Source: Echeneis naucrates
Lineage: Eukaryota > Chordata > Actinopteri > Carangiformes > Echeneidae
Assembly: GCF_900963305.1 (NCBI RefSeq)
Contig: NC_042521.1
Location: forward strand, 2,003,614 to 2,067,613
DNA: 64,000 bases
Direction of reading: 5' to 3'
In this document: piece by piece, positions 59,801 through 64,000 of the stretch
Layout: every line of letters starts with the position of its first letter
Numbering within the stretch: the stretch's first letter is position 1
Notes under the pieces: generated by a model
Database searches by the model: none
What the model was told of the DNA's origin: nothing
What the model saw: only the letters and a program-made list of their open reading frames with translations
Position numbers and translations under genes: made by a program

Positions 59801-62800
59801 TCCATCCCTGCTTCAGCAGCAGCGTGCAGAGCCAGCGGTCCTCACCTGCACAGGCGAGGAAACGTGTCAGATGGGAAATGTTGTGTGGAAACAGGAACGG
59901 GCAGGAAGTCCAAGCAGCTGCTGTTACCTTGGTCGTACTGGACGTAGTGGCTGCCCTCAGTGGACTTGGTGCAGTATTTCCTCATCACGTTGTCGTCCAT
60001 CAGCGCCTCAGCTCTGAACAGGCTGAAGCAGCCGGGACTGCACAGCACGGAGCCGAACACGTGCTCGGCCGTTTTCTGCAGCCAATGACTGACGGCGTAC
60101 TCGAACTTCTGGAACCAAACTACCGGGCCTGCAGCCCAAACAGAGCGATGAACTCTCCATCTGGACTCCTTTCATTTATACTTTCCCCAATTCTTTTCCC
60201 GTATCTCCCGTTTACCGACCTGATCCGGTGGGATGGATCCGGCCACACGCTGCCCCGACAAGTGGGTACATTTTCAGACGATCGATGAGCAGCATCACAG
60301 AAGTCGGCTGGAAGTCCGTGTCGCCATCCAAAGCCAGCAGGTAGGTGTTGTGCTTCTCTCTCTGACAGGCAGAAACATTTTGTTCAGTTCATCATTCATG
60401 CTCAACTTTTCAAAAAAAAAAGAGTTCTTGCTTTTTCAACTTCTTTGGACTCACCCAGGCTTCTGCTTTCAGCGTTATATCATCCTTGTTCTTCTCCCAG
60501 CGTGAGTAATATTTGGACATGAGTTTGTAGCCCAGAAGATAGTAAAAATACATGACCTGTAAAATAAGAAGTGACACTAAACCAATCTGTTTCCCACAAT
60601 GTACGTCTCTGGGACAGGGACCTTTGATAAAAACATTTCCACTCTCCAGTTTGTGGCTCTCCTACCTGAGACCATCTCTTCTTGTGGCGGATCAGTTCCT
60701 TGTCCTTGAAGTGAACCATGATGGCGTTTCCTTGAGGCATGGTGATGACAAGTCGCCCTCCGTACGGCGTCCTCAGGATCTTCTGCCCAGGGATGTGATG
60801 CTCCTTCCTGAAGAACTTGTCATCCAAGTTCACAAAGGTTCTGATGACAGAGAGTGAGTTGAGCTGCGCTGATGCTAATTTAATCCCCATGACTGACAGC
60901 GGGTGTGATTCTTACCCATAAACCTCTTTGATGACTTCCACGAGGTTCTCAGCGTAACTGTTGAGGTGGCGGTCCAGCCCGACGTCTTCAAATGCGTCAT
61001 CGAAGTAGATATGAGCCTCGAAGGTGAAATCTTTGGTCTTGGGATTGTTCTTTGGTCTGTACTGGTCCAGTCTACAGTCGGACAAACACAAAGACCGACT
61101 GTGAGTAAATACACTGCGATAAAGAAAGAATGTGCTGACAAAACCAGCTGGGACAAGAGATCAACCAGGATTCTGTGACAGTCAAAGGAGAAGTTGGTCT
61201 TTTGTTTTTTTTTTAAGCAACAGGATGAACTCTTAAGCTGAAGTCCACAAAACCATTCACATCAGGCTCTAATACTAAAGCTCACCTGAAAATTGAGATA
61301 ATGATGTTCATCATCTCATCGTAGGTCTCATGCCACATGGTCGCACACAGATACACCATCGACATGTCCAATTCTCTGAAACTTGACAAAAAGTTCACAT
61401 GTAAGAAAGAGAAGAGGCAGATTTCAAACCTCAGTCCAACGACACTGAAACACACACTTACTTCTTCTTCCTGTCTTTGGTCTGGATGTCGAACCGGGTG
61501 TTGAGGAGCAGGGACTGCTCGATGAAGGCTCCTTCATAAAGCCTCCTGACAAACAGGTTCTGCGTTCTCTGGATACGGTAGATTTTGAGGAACCAAAGGT
61601 GGAGGGTGGCCAGCACCAGCCCAAGCCACCAGGACACTGCTGAACCTGAGGAGAGATCCGTAAAAACATCAGACAGATGATGAAGCATTCTGTGTTTATA
61701 TCTGTATATTCAGCAGAAGCAGAGCTGGACTGTGGCGGCGCTCACAGCAGGATGCCGTTCTTTACCTGTCAGGAGGCCAATGTCAATTATTTTGGACATG
61801 TCCAGGAAGCAGAGAGTGTGTGTCACGTCCAGGACCAGGTTTGGGAAAAGTGTGCCATTCTGAATCTGTTGTCTTTCGACGACATTTTCACTGCAGTAGC
61901 TGGTGAAGTTGATGCTTCTGGTCCCGTTCAGGCTGATTCTGAAGTCCTGGTAGTAGACGATGACGGGGACGATGAACAGAACCATGACAGCCAGAGAGGC
62001 GGCGTACAGAGGCAGGATGAAGCAGCGCCTCAGAGCGTGCATCTTACAGGCAGCAATAGCAAACCAGTGGCAGAGAGCCGAGGAGATCAGCTGGACGCCG
62101 ACTGTGATGGCGATTATTCTCGTCTCACGCTGCGGGACGGATTTCACCACGTCCCAGTCCATTTCGGACAGGGGGACGTAGGCTCCCAGCACACAGGCAG
62201 TCACTGCGATCCGGAGCAGGCTGGACAGGATGTGCAGGAAGTTCTGGGCTCTTCTCATGTCATTGGAAATTTCCCAGAGGATGACAGAGCGGCCCTTCTC
62301 ACCGATCAGTCTGAAGTAGGTCTCCCACCAGTTGAAGGACACCAAGAAGACCCCGCCAACAGCCAGACCGGCCCAAGTGATCGTCCTGACATCTGTTACG
62401 TCTTTGGTGATGTACAAGACGAGGAACAGGATGAAACCGGTCACAATGAGGCAGAAGGCAACAATGGACGGAACCAGGAAGCGGTTCCTCTCCTTGGCGG
62501 TGCACTGAGTGACCCCCTGCAGGATCGTGGAGAAGACGGCCACGCCATTCAGGATCGTCACGTTGGTCACGATGTCCAAGTGTGGCATCGCAACGATGGT
62601 GAGAACTGCTGCTCCGAAGGACACCAGGAACTCAAAGAACAGAACCTGAAGGAGGAGCAGAAGAAGAACATGAAGAATCACACAATAACCTGCGGCCATC
62701 AACGAAGGGAGAGCGTTCAGAGAGGATGGCTTACGAAGGCAGCTGTTTTTTTGCTTGGTATCTTTGACGTTTTGTAGCACGCCTTCCAGATGCTTTTGAG

Positions 62801-63678
62801 AAACAGTAGGACACTTGAGGAGATGAGACAGCAGCCGATACAGAGCAGAGCCACGGGCTTCAGCCTCGCCGGCAGCAGCTGCGTTCCTTCGTTGGAAAAG
62901 GTGATGAGAAGGAGGAAAGACGTCTGGAACAGAGAAAGAAAAATGATTTTATCAGTAAAATCAGCAGACCGAGCCTCCAACTAAGAACTACACCAAAAAT
63001 AAACAGAGTAGAATCTGACTGCTGACCGACTTGATATCAGGGAGCAAGAAGTTCATTTCTAGTCAGATTTTAAAAATGTTACAAAAACACAAACCTTGCT
63101 GCATATTGCCAATCCAAAGACAATCACTCCGACTAAGAAAACAGTGATGATCTTTAGTAGTTTGAGTAGTTTCCAGGGAGTGTGTTCGTCTCCAATGATC
63201 GGGACTTCTCGACAAACGTCCCACGGTCTCCTAAACGTCCAAAAAGTCCACGAGTAACGAGTTAGAGAGTTCATACATTAAATCAAAAGAGCTGTAGGAT
63301 CCAATTAAAATGTAGTTATAAAAGATGAATCGCTGATAGACACAGTTTCCTAAGTAAATGTTTACCTCAGTGATAGCGGTTTAAAAAATGTTTTAAAAAT
63401 CATCTAATAAAATTAATAAATGCTATTAAACTACTATAATATAATGTGAAATAGACAGAAGGGCTTTTTACATGTTTACTCATTATTCTTCTTTTGTTTG
63501 TGATGATTAAGATAAAGTATTATATTTATATGATTGGATGAAACAGGACAATAATGCAATAAATCTTTTCACATTATCACCTTAACAACCATAAACTCCA
63601 TAAAAAAAATCAAAATAAAAAAGATTGAAATATTAAATGACTTTGAACTTACTTGATTGTCTCCTTGTCTTCCTCCAT
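56856..63678 (-). CDS. chs1: Chitin synthase (GT2 family)
   Basis: A membrane enzyme that polymerises UDP-GlcNAc into chitin and extrudes it across the plasma membrane. Exons (minus): 63653-63678, 63095-63230, 62735-62923, 61766-62645, 61462-61645, 61286-61375, 60916-61071, 60666-60840, 60455-60556, 60220-60361, 59928-60128, 59730-59845, 59473-59641, 59208-59387, 58858-59142, 58622-58787, 58506-58540, 58330-58394, 57982-58092, 57679-57893 and 57505-57598; these make 1,239 codons with consistent phases. A last exon of roughly 97 codons ends at a TAA at 56856-56858; its acceptor is uncertain. Start MEEDKETIK. The N-terminal third is a bundle of membrane segments. Catalytic landmarks: YLCATMWHE (about 480), YFDDAF, LALDGDTDFQP (about 650), GEDRW (761-765, catalytic Asp) and QRRRW (799-803, product binding, split by an intron). 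C-terminal membrane segments follow, with the conserved VSWGTRE and WVTQLQ strings. The protein ends in a Ser/Thr/Pro-rich tail. All the motifs I know from the family are intact, so I expect an active enzyme. Confidence 0.95.
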
Positions 63679-63679
63679 G

Positions 63680-64000
63680 CTGACAGGTGTGAATGAATCC
63701 TTCAACTGAAAGGCAATTTATAAGGTACCTGTATGACTCAGAAGGGCGGCGTTCTAAATAACATCAATAATTTTCTCATGGCATGCCGACAGAAACTCCA
63801 AATCAAATCAAATGAAAAAGAAAGAGGGGGTCGACCCAAAGGGAGTATCAGCACCAACAGTATTTTGGAGAAATGATTATTCAAAGTTTGACAGTTTTCT
63901 GGTGCTTGACAGCAGGTCAAAGAAGTCATCAGGAAATCACACACTCAGAAATCCATGAAATTGGTAATTATTAAAATCTCATTCCCAATTATGTCACCAA
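63680..64000. other. 5' flank of chitin synthase
   Basis: No coding exon seen upstream of the chitin synthase start within the window. The promoter and any 5' UTR exon are not identifiable by eye, and the window ends here. Confidence 0.4.

Noticed and set aside
61677-62777. A 366-codon plus-strand frame opposite the large chitin synthase exon
   Set aside because: It is antisense to strongly conserved chitin synthase membrane segments and its translation has no recognisable features; the open frame follows from codon composition of the real exon.

Overview
The window reads as nuclear DNA of a ray-finned fish. Genes are split by many short GT-AG introns, intergenic DNA carries (CA)n, (TTTA)n and other microsatellites, and the gene set is vertebrate: epsin, NECAP, an SBK kinase, interleukin-11, a CD22/Siglec-like receptor and a chemoattractant GPCR. 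A complete chitin synthase is also present, an enzyme kept by fishes and amphibians but lost in mammals. I found no rRNA, tRNA or CRISPR array, and no recognisable whole transposon or viral element. The only interspersed repeats I can point to are short scraps of one family. Species cannot be named; compact introns and low repeat content fit a percomorph-type teleost.

Layout. 2.0-9.4 kb (minus): nine coding exons of a divergent epsin, with an intact ENTH domain, a very long DPF/DPW region and the family's C-terminal NPF, but no visible ubiquitin-interacting motifs. 10.07-15.8 kb (plus): an eight-exon NECAP gene that starts inside a perfect TISU/YY1 element. The two genes lie head to head and both products bind the AP-2 adaptor in clathrin-mediated endocytosis. 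15.8-20.9 kb: no gene seen. 20.95-24.6 kb (minus): an SBK2-type serine/threonine kinase. 25.4-29.1 kb (minus): interleukin-11, with a reading-frame break in a run of 11 C in its last exon. 29.1-39.7 kb: mostly intergenic, with one unexplained 192-codon open frame and a 1.6 kb, 26-bp-unit minisatellite showing higher-order structure. 39.7-45.2 kb (minus): a three-Ig-domain CD22/Siglec-like receptor with an ITIM. 45.2-50.8 kb: no gene seen. 50.8-52.55 kb (plus): a two-exon chemoattractant-type GPCR. 52.6-56.2 kb: no gene seen. 56.2-63.7 kb (minus): chitin synthase, 21 exons with verified frames plus a final exon whose acceptor is uncertain.

Context. From memory, EPN1, IL11 and SBK2/SBK3 lie together at human 19q13.42, with SIGLEC and FPR genes nearby in 19q13.3-13.4, so much of this window looks like a fish counterpart of that region. 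NECAP and chitin synthase are additional here. Exon boundaries were read by hand. For epsin, NECAP, the CD22-like gene and the GPCR the exon lengths add to whole codons; chitin synthase does so through exon 21. The first exons of the kinase and of interleukin-11 are candidates only.
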